Below the pieces are notes generated by a model. The model saw nothing but the letters and a program-made list of their open reading frames with translations. It ran no database searches and was not told the DNA's origin. Shown piece after piece: positions 56,892 to 64,000 of a stretch of DNA of 64,000 bases. The stretch's first letter is position 1, and the number at the start of each line of letters is the position of its first letter. The DNA is from Anaerosalibacter bizertensis (lineage in GTDB: Bacteria > Bacillota > Clostridia > Tissierellales > Sporanaerobacteraceae), in NCBI RefSeq assembly GCF_009696605.1, contig NZ_VULR01000002.1:62001-126000 (forward strand), in the 5' to 3' direction. A program made the translations under genes and the position numbers.

Positions 56892-57773
56892 ATGAAAAGT
56901 TTTTCTTCGTTCCATCCAACTGTTTTATTTTTATATTATTTATCGGTTATATTTATCAGCATGTTTACAATGAATCCAGTGATTTTAGGATGTTCATTAA
57001 TTGGGAGTATACTTTTTTTCTCAATGATGAATTCCCCTAAAGTAGTGTTGAAGGATATAGGATATTATTTATTAGTTTTTATTCTTATAGCTATTACAAA
57101 TCCTATATTTAGCCATAATGGTGAAACAATACTTTTTTTTCTTAATGATAATCCAGTAACCTTAGAAGCGATTATTTATGGAATAGCTATTGCTACTATG
57201 CTAGTTGCAGTTATATTTTGGAGTAAATCCTATAGTGAAATAATGACCTCAGATAAATTTGTATATCTATTTGGTAGGACAATTCCTAAATTATCTTTAG
57301 TTCTTTCTATGGCTTTACGCTTTATACCTATGCTTAAACTGCAAATAAAAAAGGTAAATCAAGTTCAAAAAACCCTTGGATTATACACTACAGATAGTAT
57401 AACAGATAGGATTTTAAGTGGAATAAGAGTTTTAAATAGTGTATTGACTTGGTCCTTAGAGAATGCTATAAATCGAGGAGATTCAATGAGGGCTAGGGGT
57501 TATGGTTTGAAAGGAAGAACAAACTTTTCACTATTTAAATTTTATAAAAGAGATGGCATGTTATTAATTGCTATTATTTTAATTTTAGTAACTGCAATTT
57601 TAGGTTTTGTCTTCAATATATTTGATTTCTATTATTATCCAGCAGTTTCATCATTAGAAATAACTGGGGTTGGAATTTTAGAATATATGTTTGTTTTTAT
57701 ACTAATGATTATACCTTTTATTATTGAAGTAAAGGAGAATATACAATGGAAATTATTAAGGTCAAAGATCTAG
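56892..57773 (+). CDS. ECF transporter T component (EcfT/CbiQ family)
   Basis: The protein has 293 residues from ATG 56892; the GTG at 56883 lies in the AAGGTGA site. It has five to six membrane helices and the coupling-helix motifs typical of EcfT: SLVLSMALRFIPML and the two Ala-Arg-Gly type motifs, here INRGDSMRARGYG. EcfT links substrate-binding S component to the ATPases. It overlaps the ATPase gene by 28 bp. Its dedicated clustering with riboswitch-controlled genes marks this as a group I-like vitamin importer, most likely for cobalamin. Confidence 0.88.
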   Translation: MKSFSSFHPTVLFLYYLSVIFISMFTMNPVILGCSLIGSILFFSMMNSPKVVLKDIGYYLLVFILIAITNPIFSHNGETILFFLNDNPVTLEAIIYGIAIATMLVAVIFWSKSYSEIMTSDKFVYLFGRTIPKLSLVLSMALRFIPMLKLQIKKVNQVQKTLGLYTTDSITDRILSGIRVLNSVLTWSLENAINRGDSMRARGYGLKGRTNFSLFKFYKRDGMLLIAIILILVTAILGFVFNIFDFYYYPAVSSLEITGVGILEYMFVFILMIIPFIIEVKENIQWKLLRSKI

Positions 57774-59440
57774 ATTTTACATATCCTGAGCAAAAGACAA
57801 GAGCTTTAAAGGACGTATCATTTTCCATTGAACCAGGTGAGTTTATAGTGATTTGCGGAGAGTCGGGTTCTGGGAAAACAACTCTTTTAAAATTACTAAA
57901 AAGAGAGCTTGCACCACATGGAAATAAGACTGGTAGCATTTTTTACAAAGGAACAGAGCTAGAAGAGCTGGATGATAGAACGGCAGCAAGTGAAATTGGA
58001 TATGTGATGCAAAATCCAGAAAATCAAATAGTAACAGATAAAGTTTGGCATGAATTAGCATTTGGGTTAGAAAACATGGGAGTTCCTACCCCTGTTATTC
58101 GCAGAAGGGTTGGTGAAATGGCTAACTTTTTTGGTATCCATCAGTGGTTTAGAAAAAAAACTACAGAACTTTCAGGTGGTCAGAAACAACTTTTAAATTT
58201 AGCTTCGATTATGGCAATGCAACCAGAACTTCTTATTTTGGATGAACCTACTTCACAATTAGATCCTATAGCGGCTTCTGATTTTATTACTACTTTGCAA
58301 AAATTGAATAGGGATTTAGGACTAACCATTATATTAGTAGAGCATCGTCTAGAAGAAGTTATACCTATTGCAGATAAAGTAATGATAATGGAAAATGGAA
58401 GTATGATCCTATATGATAAGCCTGAATACATAGGGCAAAAGCTGAAGGAAATCGACAAAAATCATAAAATGCTATTAGCTCTACCTAGCGCTGTTAGAAT
58501 TTTTAATGGGTTAGATTCTGAAGGGAAAAGTCCATTAACTGTTCGTGATGGTAGAGAATTTTTATCTAATAATTATAAAAATCATATAAATGTTTTGGAA
58601 AGACCTTTAAAAGAAGATGAGAATAGGGATGAAAATATATTGGAATTAAAGAATATCTGGTTTCGATATGAAAGGGATTTACCAGATATATTAACTGGCG
58701 TTAATTTCCAGGCAAAAAAAGGAGAAATTATTAGTATTTTAGGTGGAAATGGTTCTGGAAAGACTACATTGTTAAGTGTCATGGCTGGGCAGCACAGACC
58801 TTATAGAGGCAAAATTTCAATTAGGGGCAAAAGAATAAGGGACTATAAAGGTAAAGATTTATATAGGCATAATATAGCATTGTTGCCCCAGGATCCACAG
58901 ACTGTTTTTTTGAAATCTAATGTTCGAGAAGATTACAAAGAAATAGGAAAAGTAATGGGGTATACGAAAGAAGAAATTAAAAACAATACAGAAGAGATTG
59001 CAGAAATGTTGTCTATTCAAAAATTATTAGATAAACATCCTTATGACTTAAGCGGAGGAGAACAACAGAAAGTAGCACTAGGAAAAATACTTTTGCTAGA
59101 ACCAAAGATTCTTCTATTAGATGAACCAACAAAAGGTATAGATGCATTTTCTAAAAGTGTTTTACACGACATTTTAATAAATTTAAAAAGACAAGGGGTA
59201 ACTATTATAATGGTTACTCATGATGTAGAATTTGCGGCTATAGTTTCTGATAGTTGTGGATTATTTTTTGATGGAGAAATTATTTCTATGGGGACACCAG
59301 TTGACTTTTTTTCTGATAATAATTTCTATACAACAGCTGCTAATCGTATATCTAGACATATGTACAATAATGCTATAACTTGTGAAGATGTTATTGAGAT
59401 ATGCAAATTAAATGGAGTGAAAGAAATTCATGCGAAATAA
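57746..59440 (+). CDS. ECF transporter double ATPase (EcfA-EcfA' fusion)
   Basis: The 564-residue protein contains two complete ABC ATPase domains in one chain: Walker A GESGSGKTT and GGNGSGKTT, signatures LSGGQKQLLNLA and LSGGEQQKVALG, Walker B LLILDEPTSQ and ILLLDEPTKG. Fused ATPases are frequent in ECF importers that have a dedicated module. It overlaps ecfT at the 5' end and the S-component gene by 11 bp at the 3' end, so the three are translationally coupled. Confidence 0.93.
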   Translation: MEIIKVKDLDFTYPEQKTRALKDVSFSIEPGEFIVICGESGSGKTTLLKLLKRELAPHGNKTGSIFYKGTELEELDDRTAASEIGYVMQNPENQIVTDKVWHELAFGLENMGVPTPVIRRRVGEMANFFGIHQWFRKKTTELSGGQKQLLNLASIMAMQPELLILDEPTSQLDPIAASDFITTLQKLNRDLGLTIILVEHRLEEVIPIADKVMIMENGSMILYDKPEYIGQKLKEIDKNHKMLLALPSAVRIFNGLDSEGKSPLTVRDGREFLSNNYKNHINVLERPLKEDENRDENILELKNIWFRYERDLPDILTGVNFQAKKGEIISILGGNGSGKTTLLSVMAGQHRPYRGKISIRGKRIRDYKGKDLYRHNIALLPQDPQTVFLKSNVREDYKEIGKVMGYTKEEIKNNTEEIAEMLSIQKLLDKHPYDLSGGEQQKVALGKILLLEPKILLLDEPTKGIDAFSKSVLHDILINLKRQGVTIIMVTHDVEFAAIVSDSCGLFFDGEIISMGTPVDFFSDNNFYTTAANRISRHMYNNAITCEDVIEICKLNGVKEIHAK

Positions 59441-60113
59441 AAAAATAAACTATTTTATTATAATGATACTAATTCCACTATCAATTGCCTTAGGAGTAAT
59501 TTTATTTAAAGATAGAAAGTATAATCTTATTTCTATTATAATAGCTTTTTTATCATGTTTACCTATTTTCTTTTCCTTTGAAAAAGGGAAAACAAGCACA
59601 AGAAAAATGACGATTTTATCAGTGATGGTAGCAATTTCTGTAGCAGGTCGTTTTGTTTTTGCAGCCATTCCAGGGTTTAAACCTGTTACAGCAATTGTAG
59701 TTATTACTGCTATTTACTTTGGCTCTGAGGCAGGATTTTTAACTGGTTCACTATCTGCAATTATTTCAAATATATACTTTGGACAAGGACCTTGGACCCC
59801 TTTCCAAATGTTCTCGTGGGGAATGCTTGGACTCATAGCCGGGTTACCATTCATGCGAAAATTGCTGTTGAAAAATAAAATTATATTAGCTATTTATGGG
59901 GTTTTTGCAGGTGTAATATATTCTTTAATGATGGATGTATGGACTGTACTTGCCATGGATGGTGTTTTTAATGCAAGACGTTATCTTGCAGCAGTAACTA
60001 CTGCTCTTCCTGTTATGGCTATTTATGCAGTATCCAATGTGGTTTTCCTAATGCTTGCAATAAAGCCCTTTGGTGAGAAGCTAGAGAGAATAAAAACTAA
60101 GTATGGAATTTAA
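59430..60113 (+). CDS. ECF transporter S component, predicted cobalamin-specific (CblT/CbrT-like)
   Basis: The 227-residue protein has six predicted membrane helices. The segment VVITAIYFGSEAGFLTGSL and FGQGPWTPFQMFSWGMLGLIAG is typical of ECF S components of the family predicted to carry cobalamin or related large vitamins. It overlaps the ATPase gene. The cobalamin riboswitch at the head of this operon supplies the main argument for specificity. A corrinoid precursor such as cobinamide is an alternative substrate. Confidence 0.82.
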   Translation: MRNKKINYFIIMILIPLSIALGVILFKDRKYNLISIIIAFLSCLPIFFSFEKGKTSTRKMTILSVMVAISVAGRFVFAAIPGFKPVTAIVVITAIYFGSEAGFLTGSLSAIISNIYFGQGPWTPFQMFSWGMLGLIAGLPFMRKLLLKNKIILAIYGVFAGVIYSLMMDVWTVLAMDGVFNARRYLAAVTTALPVMAIYAVSNVVFLMLAIKPFGEKLERIKTKYGI

Positions 60114-60163
60114 AACAAAATAATGAATACATGTTTATTTTATAGAAAGGGAGGAAATATGCA

Positions 60164-61111
60164 ATGCTAAATAAATCTCAAGAGGTTATAGAAGAAGTAA
60201 AAAAGGTAATTGTAGGTAAAGATGAAATTGTAAAGAAGGTATTTATGGCTATATTGGCAAAGGGACATATTTTGCTTGAAGATATACCGGGAGTAGGCAA
60301 AACAACTTTAGCACTTGCTTTTAGTCAGGTTATGGGACTAGATTTTAACAGGATCCAATTTACTCCAGATGTTGTAGCTTCAGATATTGTAGGATTTACA
60401 ATATATGATAAAGAAAAAGAAAAATTTGTATATAAACCAGGGGCAGTTATGTGTAATTTACTTTTAGGAGATGAAATCAATCGTACTTCTAGTAGGACAC
60501 AGGCTGCACTATTAGAAGTTATGGAGGAAGGAACTGTAACTGTAGATGGTGTTACTTATGATGTTCCCAATCCTTTTATAGTTATTGCCACTCAAAACCC
60601 TATTGGTTCATATGGAACTCAAGTTTTACCACAGTCTCAATTAGACCGTTTTATGTTGAAGCTAAGTATTGGATATCCTGATTTTGAAAGCCAAGTAGAG
60701 ATTTTAAGAGAGCGTCAGTCTGAACAACCTTTGGACAATGTTAAACAAGTTATTACAAAAGAAGAATTATTGAAAATGCAAGAAGAAGTTAATAATATTT
60801 ATGTATCAGATCCTATTTTAGAATATATTACTTATTTAACTGAGGCGACTAGGAATCATCCTCTTATACTACAAGGTATTAGTCCAAGAGGTGCTTTAAC
60901 TGTGAGTAGAATAGCAAAAGCTAATGCTTTCGTTTCAGGTAGAGACTATGTAGTACCGGAAGATATAATAGACGTTTTTATAGATACTTGTAGCCATAGA
61001 ATTATATTAGAACATAAATCTAAAATAGCAAACAATACTGCTAAAGATATATTGAAAGAAATTTTAGAAAAAATAGAGACACCAGATATTCAAAAGAAGG
61101 CAAGGGCTTAG
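60164..61111 (+). CDS. MoxR-type AAA+ ATPase
   Basis: The 315-residue protein has Walker A EDIPGVGKTTLA, Walker B LLGDEINRTSSRTQ, sensor 1 ATQNPIGSYGT and the C-terminal lid SPRGALTVSRIAKA. MoxR ATPases act as chaperones for partner proteins, commonly a DUF58 protein and a transglutaminase-like protein encoded beside them, as here. It starts 50 bp after the ECF S component with no terminator between, so it may be read from the B12 operon. Confidence 0.92.
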   Translation: MLNKSQEVIEEVKKVIVGKDEIVKKVFMAILAKGHILLEDIPGVGKTTLALAFSQVMGLDFNRIQFTPDVVASDIVGFTIYDKEKEKFVYKPGAVMCNLLLGDEINRTSSRTQAALLEVMEEGTVTVDGVTYDVPNPFIVIATQNPIGSYGTQVLPQSQLDRFMLKLSIGYPDFESQVEILRERQSEQPLDNVKQVITKEELLKMQEEVNNIYVSDPILEYITYLTEATRNHPLILQGISPRGALTVSRIAKANAFVSGRDYVVPEDIIDVFIDTCSHRIILEHKSKIANNTAKDILKEILEKIETPDIQKKARA

Positions 61112-61137
61112 CAAATTATTATATATAGGAGGCAAGT

Positions 61138-62310
61138 ATGTTAAAATCAAGAATTGAAGGTTTAATTTGGTTTATCCTAATATCTTTTGCATATATATAC
61201 TCTGATTCTTATTTTGCCTTATTTTTGTTTATTATGTCTGTAGTTATACTTTTGTTTTTAGGTATTAGTACAAAAATTGTAAAGAATAAGGTGGAAATAT
61301 CTTTAAAAGTACCTGATACAATTAATAAAGATACTTTAGGAGATTGTTATTTAGAAGCAAAAAATACTAGTTTTTTACCAATATCAAAAGTAAAATGTAG
61401 ACTATCTTTTAAGAATTTAATGACTGGAGAAGAAGGCAAAGAAGAAGTGTATTTTTCAATAAATGGAAAGGCTAATGAAAATATTCACTGGCATATAAGA
61501 AGTGAATTTTGTGGGGATATAGAAGTAAAAGTAGAAGAAGTAGTATATTATGATTATCTTGGAGTTTTTTCCACATCAAATAATATATTATCTCATAATA
61601 ATATAATTGTACTGCCAGATATGTTTTATATTAATATAGAACTTTTAGAAAGTACAGTTGAAAACTCAGAAAGTATTTTTTACTCAATATCCCAAAAAGG
61701 TACTGACAGTAGTGAAATCTTTGGTATAAAAGAATATACACCAGAAGATAATTTAAAAAATATTCACTGGAAGTTAACCAGTAAATTTGATGAATTAATT
61801 GTAAAAGAGTTAAGCACACCAATTGATAATTCTATTTTAGTATTACTGGAGACTTCTACACCTGTTGGTAAAGGTAGAGAACTACCAAAAACTTTAGATG
61901 CAATGATAGAGACTTTTGTTTCCTTATCAAAATCTTTATTAGAAAATGATCGTATCCATTCAGTAGGATGGTTTGATCCTGAAGTAGAAGGACTTTTAAT
62001 AGCTGAAATCTATACAGTTGATGATTTATCTAATCTGTTGAGAGGTTTATTAAAGATAGAAAGAAAAGAAAATCAATATTCTTGTATGGATTACTATATT
62101 AATATGGAAAAAGATAGTGTGTTTTCACATATTGTTTATATTACATCAGAGTACTCTGAAGGGGTTGTAAAAGAGTTGGCAAATGAATCTCAATTAACTG
62201 TTTTACAATGTGAAGATACACAAAAGAGAGAAAAAGTTACGGAAGATACTTCTGTATTTACTTTTACTCCAGAAAGTATGGAAGAAGATTTACGCCAACT
62301 TATGATATAA
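61138..62310 (+). CDS. DUF58 family membrane protein
   Basis: The 390-residue protein has two N-terminal membrane helices (about 8-45). The DUF58 core follows with YTPEDNLKNIHWKLTSKFDELIVKE split around residues 200-225, then a von Willebrand-A-like tail that lacks a complete MIDAS motif. It is the usual partner of MoxR ATPases. RBS AGGAGG precedes ATG. Its function is unknown in the family beyond MoxR association. Confidence 0.88.
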   Translation: MLKSRIEGLIWFILISFAYIYSDSYFALFLFIMSVVILLFLGISTKIVKNKVEISLKVPDTINKDTLGDCYLEAKNTSFLPISKVKCRLSFKNLMTGEEGKEEVYFSINGKANENIHWHIRSEFCGDIEVKVEEVVYYDYLGVFSTSNNILSHNNIIVLPDMFYINIELLESTVENSESIFYSISQKGTDSSEIFGIKEYTPEDNLKNIHWKLTSKFDELIVKELSTPIDNSILVLLETSTPVGKGRELPKTLDAMIETFVSLSKSLLENDRIHSVGWFDPEVEGLLIAEIYTVDDLSNLLRGLLKIERKENQYSCMDYYINMEKDSVFSHIVYITSEYSEGVVKELANESQLTVLQCEDTQKREKVTEDTSVFTFTPESMEEDLRQLMI

Positions 62311-62323
62311 GAGGTGTTTAATA

Positions 62324-64000
62324 ATGGATAATAATATTCGAGATCTATCAATAGAAAATAAAATACAAGTTTCATTTAAGAAAACAGAGAATAGTAGGAA
62401 AGAAAAAACATTACAAACTTTAGGAGATATTTTTGTTTCAGGTCTTTTACATCTTGCTTTTATTTTTACTTTGATATCCATGTTTAAAATACAAGGATTG
62501 TCTGCAATGACTATATTTTTAGGTTCAATACTTATTTTTGCACTAAGCTGTTTTTTTGATAATATCAAAGGAATTTGGAAGATATTAATTATTATTGCAC
62601 TGTTCATAATGATAATTTCAGGTAATGTATATATAAAAAATGGATTACTTCTAACAATAAATCAGGCTATAAGTGTTATAGGAAAAAACACAGGTCTTTT
62701 TATAAAAGAATATAAGATAACAATAGGACCTGAAATGTACAAAATTTCTATTAATTATTTTTGGAGCATGTTTTCTTTGATTATAGCTTTTGTTTGTTTC
62801 ATGACTGTGAGAAATAGGAGTAATTTATTTTTATGGATTTTTGTTACTCCTATATTTTTATTAGAAACCTGGTCGGGAATAACCCCGGGATTTTTTCACA
62901 ATTTAATATTATTTTTAGCTAGTATTTTATTAGTAAACAATTCCTTTATAAAAGGTTCTAATGAGAATAAATTATTTGGTAGAAGCAAAGATAGCATTAT
63001 TCTATATACGGCTTTCATAATTTTATCGTTATTTATAGTATTTTCTTTTGGATTAAATAAATTTAAGCCAGCTTCGAGCTATTCAAAGAACTCTATTGCA
63101 AAAGATATAAAAAACACTGTAGCAGATAAAATAGAGGATTTTCGATATGAAAAAAAGAAAACCAATACCTTTACTCAAGGAAACTTTAGAAAACTAGAAA
63201 AGTTAGAGCTATTGGATATTCCAGCTTTAAAAATTACTATGGACAAGCCAACTTCTCTTTATTTAAGAGGATATGTTGGTTCTAAATATACTAGTGAAAG
63301 CTGGACAGACTTAGATGATAATATATATTACGATTCTTATGGACTTTTTTATTGGCTCAACAAATCTGAATTTAGTGGATTTAGTCAGCTAAGCACAGTA
63401 AATAATTTGGTAAAAGGTTCAAAAAATAAAGATGAAAAGACTAATATTACAATTAATAATATAAATGCAAATAGTAAATATTTGTATATACCTTATGAAT
63501 CGGATATAGAATTAGATAGTTTTAAAAATATAAAAACATTTGCTGATAGCAAAGTAATGTCTACATCTTTTTGGGGAAACAGGTTTTATAAGTATAAGGC
63601 AAATACAAATTTAGTAAAAAAATATCCTGAAATAGCAAGTAATCTATATGACTTGAAGAACAAACCAGAAGTAAAAGAATATCTTAAACATGAAAGCCAT
63701 TATAATGAATTTATTTATGAAAACTATACAAAAATTCCAAGGGATATAGAATCTTTAATGGAGAATCAGCTAGGTGAAGTCTCAGAAACAGAAGATACTC
63801 ATATGCCATATGAAAAAGCAATAGAAATTGTAAAGTCTTATTTAGATGAAAATATAGTTTATACAGTAGAACCAAAATCAGCACCAAAAGGAAAAGATTT
63901 TTTGAGATATTTTTTAGAAGAAAGTAGGGAAGGATATGCGACACATTATGCAACAGCTGCAACTGCAATGTTTAGATATTTAGGCATTCCTTCACGATAT
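62324..64000 (+). CDS. TgpA-like membrane transglutaminase-fold protein (3' partial)
   Basis: The open frame from ATG 62324 (GAGGTG before it) runs off the window after 559 codons. About six to seven N-terminal membrane helices (residues about 35-250) precede an extracellular region and the start of a transglutaminase-like domain. The motif normally reading GYCxxYA is here GYATHYATAAT, so the expected catalytic Cys is Ala. The His and Asp of the triad would lie beyond the window. This forms the standard trio with MoxR and DUF58. It is probably a non-catalytic or altered version. Confidence 0.83.
   Translation, partial: MDNNIRDLSIENKIQVSFKKTENSRKEKTLQTLGDIFVSGLLHLAFIFTLISMFKIQGLSAMTIFLGSILIFALSCFFDNIKGIWKILIIIALFIMIISGNVYIKNGLLLTINQAISVIGKNTGLFIKEYKITIGPEMYKISINYFWSMFSLIIAFVCFMTVRNRSNLFLWIFVTPIFLLETWSGITPGFFHNLILFLASILLVNNSFIKGSNENKLFGRSKDSIILYTAFIILSLFIVFSFGLNKFKPASSYSKNSIAKDIKNTVADKIEDFRYEKKKTNTFTQGNFRKLEKLELLDIPALKITMDKPTSLYLRGYVGSKYTSESWTDLDDNIYYDSYGLFYWLNKSEFSGFSQLSTVNNLVKGSKNKDEKTNITINNINANSKYLYIPYESDIELDSFKNIKTFADSKVMSTSFWGNRFYKYKANTNLVKKYPEIASNLYDLKNKPEVKEYLKHESHYNEFIYENYTKIPRDIESLMENQLGEVSETEDTHMPYEKAIEIVKSYLDENIVYTVEPKSAPKGKDFLRYFLEESREGYATHYATAATAMFRYLGIPSRY

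Overview
The window comes from a low-GC (roughly 30% G+C) Gram-positive anaerobe, most likely an amino-acid-fermenting member of the Clostridia/Tissierellia. The evidence is the AT-rich codon use, strong GGAGG-type ribosome binding sites, LPXTG surface proteins, an ECF transporter, a glycyl radical enzyme for hydroxyproline and a Gram-positive (GAAC-N4-GTTC) SOS box. The species cannot be named from the sequence alone.

Layout. 1-7000: tail of a LysM protein, a Lon-family protease, a divergent arginase-fold protein, an AI-2E-family permease, a CofE-like protein and 5-formyl-THF cyclo-ligase. 7223-12849: cell-wall/division block ftsE-ftsX, two tandemly duplicated secreted M23 murein hydrolase/activator genes and a CtpA-type S41 protease. 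12884-20023: a lipoprotein, SOS-controlled uvrB-uvrA and a small exported stalk-domain protein. 20152-32377: hydroxyproline utilisation. One arm is a trans-3-hydroxyproline dehydratase (Cys/Thr proline-racemase family) with an OCD-family reductase. The other is an XRE-cupin regulator, HypE activase, HypD dehydratase and ProC. A Gate-domain membrane protein, an SSS symporter and an Xaa-Pro aminopeptidase flank them. Both hydroxyproline isomers would converge on L-proline. 32432-34921: a degenerate group II intron with a second, also degenerate, group II intron nested in its RT at the YADD codons. 35747-39702: a radical SAM/SPASM enzyme with an ABC exporter (ATPase and two DUF990-type permeases), resembling a RiPP-type locus without a visible precursor. 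39785-41610: a small unknown protein, recX and a DUF881 protein.

41713-60113 is the most notable region: a predicted cobalamin capture and uptake locus. Four cobalamin-riboswitch-like leaders, each ending in an intrinsic terminator, precede a cytosolic leucine-rich-repeat protein; a wall-anchored (LPXTG) LRR + DUF4430 protein; a wall-anchored alpha/alpha-barrel + LRR protein; and an operon of a DUF4430 protein, a membrane-anchored alpha/alpha-barrel protein, a short DUF4430 protein, EcfT, a double-ATPase EcfA and an ECF S component. DUF4430 and the terpenoid-cyclase-like alpha/alpha barrel are the two folds that make up animal intrinsic factor/transcobalamin. Here they sit on separate polypeptides, at two levels (wall and membrane), next to the importer. 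I infer a relay in which split intrinsic-factor-like pairs capture corrinoid and hand it to the ECF transporter. A 1,497-bp perfect direct repeat joins the two wall-anchored genes and their riboswitches.

60164-64000 holds a MoxR ATPase, a DUF58 protein and a truncated (window edge) TgpA-like transglutaminase protein whose expected catalytic Cys is Ala. They follow the importer by only about 50 bp.
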